This document shows, one piece after another, positions 63,954-64,000 of a stretch of DNA of 64,000 nt. The translations under genes were made by a program, and so were the position numbers. Origin of the DNA: Zasmidium citrigriseum. Its lineage: Eukaryota > Ascomycota > Dothideomycetes > Mycosphaerellales > Mycosphaerellaceae. A model generated the notes under the pieces. The model worked only from the letters and a program-made list of their open reading frames with translations, had not been told where the DNA came from and did not search any database. The stretch lies in NCBI GenBank assembly GCA_002786025.1, contig NHNW01000066.1, positions 124,001 through 188,000 on the forward strand, written 5' to 3'. Within the stretch, counting starts at the first letter, position 1, and every line of letters starts with the position of its first letter.

Positions 63954-64000
63954 GCTGCTAGAAGGTTCCACGCCAAGCGTCCCAATCGGGTATAGTGCCT
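63954..64000 (+). repeat. Diverged direct repeat B, copy 2, cut by the window end
   Basis: GCTAGAAGGTTCCACGCCAAGCG and following bases correspond to copy 1 at 63247 with mainly transitions. The distance of about 707 bases between copies could be an LTR or element unit length, but the right boundary is outside the window. Confidence 0.65.

Larger units (their letters stand above)
62816..64000. repeat. RIP-like degenerate repeat block
   Basis: Composition changes abruptly after the monooxygenase stop. By my hand count in 63541-63900 there are roughly 39 TA, 24 AT and only about 20 CA plus TG dinucleotides, while CG is still frequent. This is the pattern left by repeat-induced point mutation acting on CpA. 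No frame is longer than 99 codons. The region contains two pairs of diverged repeats (listed separately) and probably is the edge of an inactivated transposable element continuing beyond the window. Confidence 0.75.

Overview
The window is nuclear DNA of a filamentous ascomycete (Pezizomycotina). Genes carry many 45-80 nt spliceosomal introns. Families typical of these fungi recur: Zn2Cys6 regulators, HET domain, NACHT receptor, UstYa/DUF3328, heme-thiolate peroxidase and small secreted proteins. One end is a TpA-rich, CpA-poor repeat that looks mutated by RIP. The family mix would suit a Dothideomycete, but the sequence does not fix the genus. About 30 protein genes are supported. I saw no tRNA, rRNA, CRISPR or intact transposon gene.

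0-17 kb is mostly housekeeping plus one immune-type receptor: a small single-span protein, a Zn2Cys6 factor, a fringe-like glycosyltransferase, a low-affinity iron permease (Fet4 family), diphosphomevalonate decarboxylase divergent from cytochrome c heme lyase, and a PNP_UDP-NACHT-ankyrin NOD-like receptor of about 1470 residues (12559-17033). This receptor is the strongest candidate for an interesting defence or allorecognition system.

17-26 kb holds a second Zn2Cys6 factor, an OPT oligopeptide transporter, a secreted chloroperoxidase-like heme-thiolate peroxidase and a nucleoside hydrolase.

26-40 kb looks like a metabolic neighbourhood: a regulator lacking a zinc cluster, an allantoate-permease-type MFS transporter with nine introns, an ACC-synthase-like PLP enzyme, a divergent FAD amine/amino-acid oxidase (two GC-AG introns), a secreted GH127 arabinofuranosidase-like enzyme, a UstYa-type oxidase and a small secreted protein.

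40-54 kb holds an F-box-like protein, a 59-residue cysteine-rich secreted peptide, a sulfotransferase-like protein, MYG1 exonuclease divergent from the ER protein Ice2, a short-chain dehydrogenase, a HET-domain protein and a cysteine-rich surface protein.

54-63 kb holds a secreted histidine acid phosphatase, a type II membrane glycosyltransferase-like protein, a conserved protein of unknown function, and a divergent pair of MFS carboxylate transporter and salicylate-hydroxylase-like FAD monooxygenase. From about 62.83 kb to the end lies the repeat-derived block.

Exon structures were assembled by hand from splice signals and reading-frame continuity. For most spliced genes the exon lengths sum to a multiple of three and restore family motifs.
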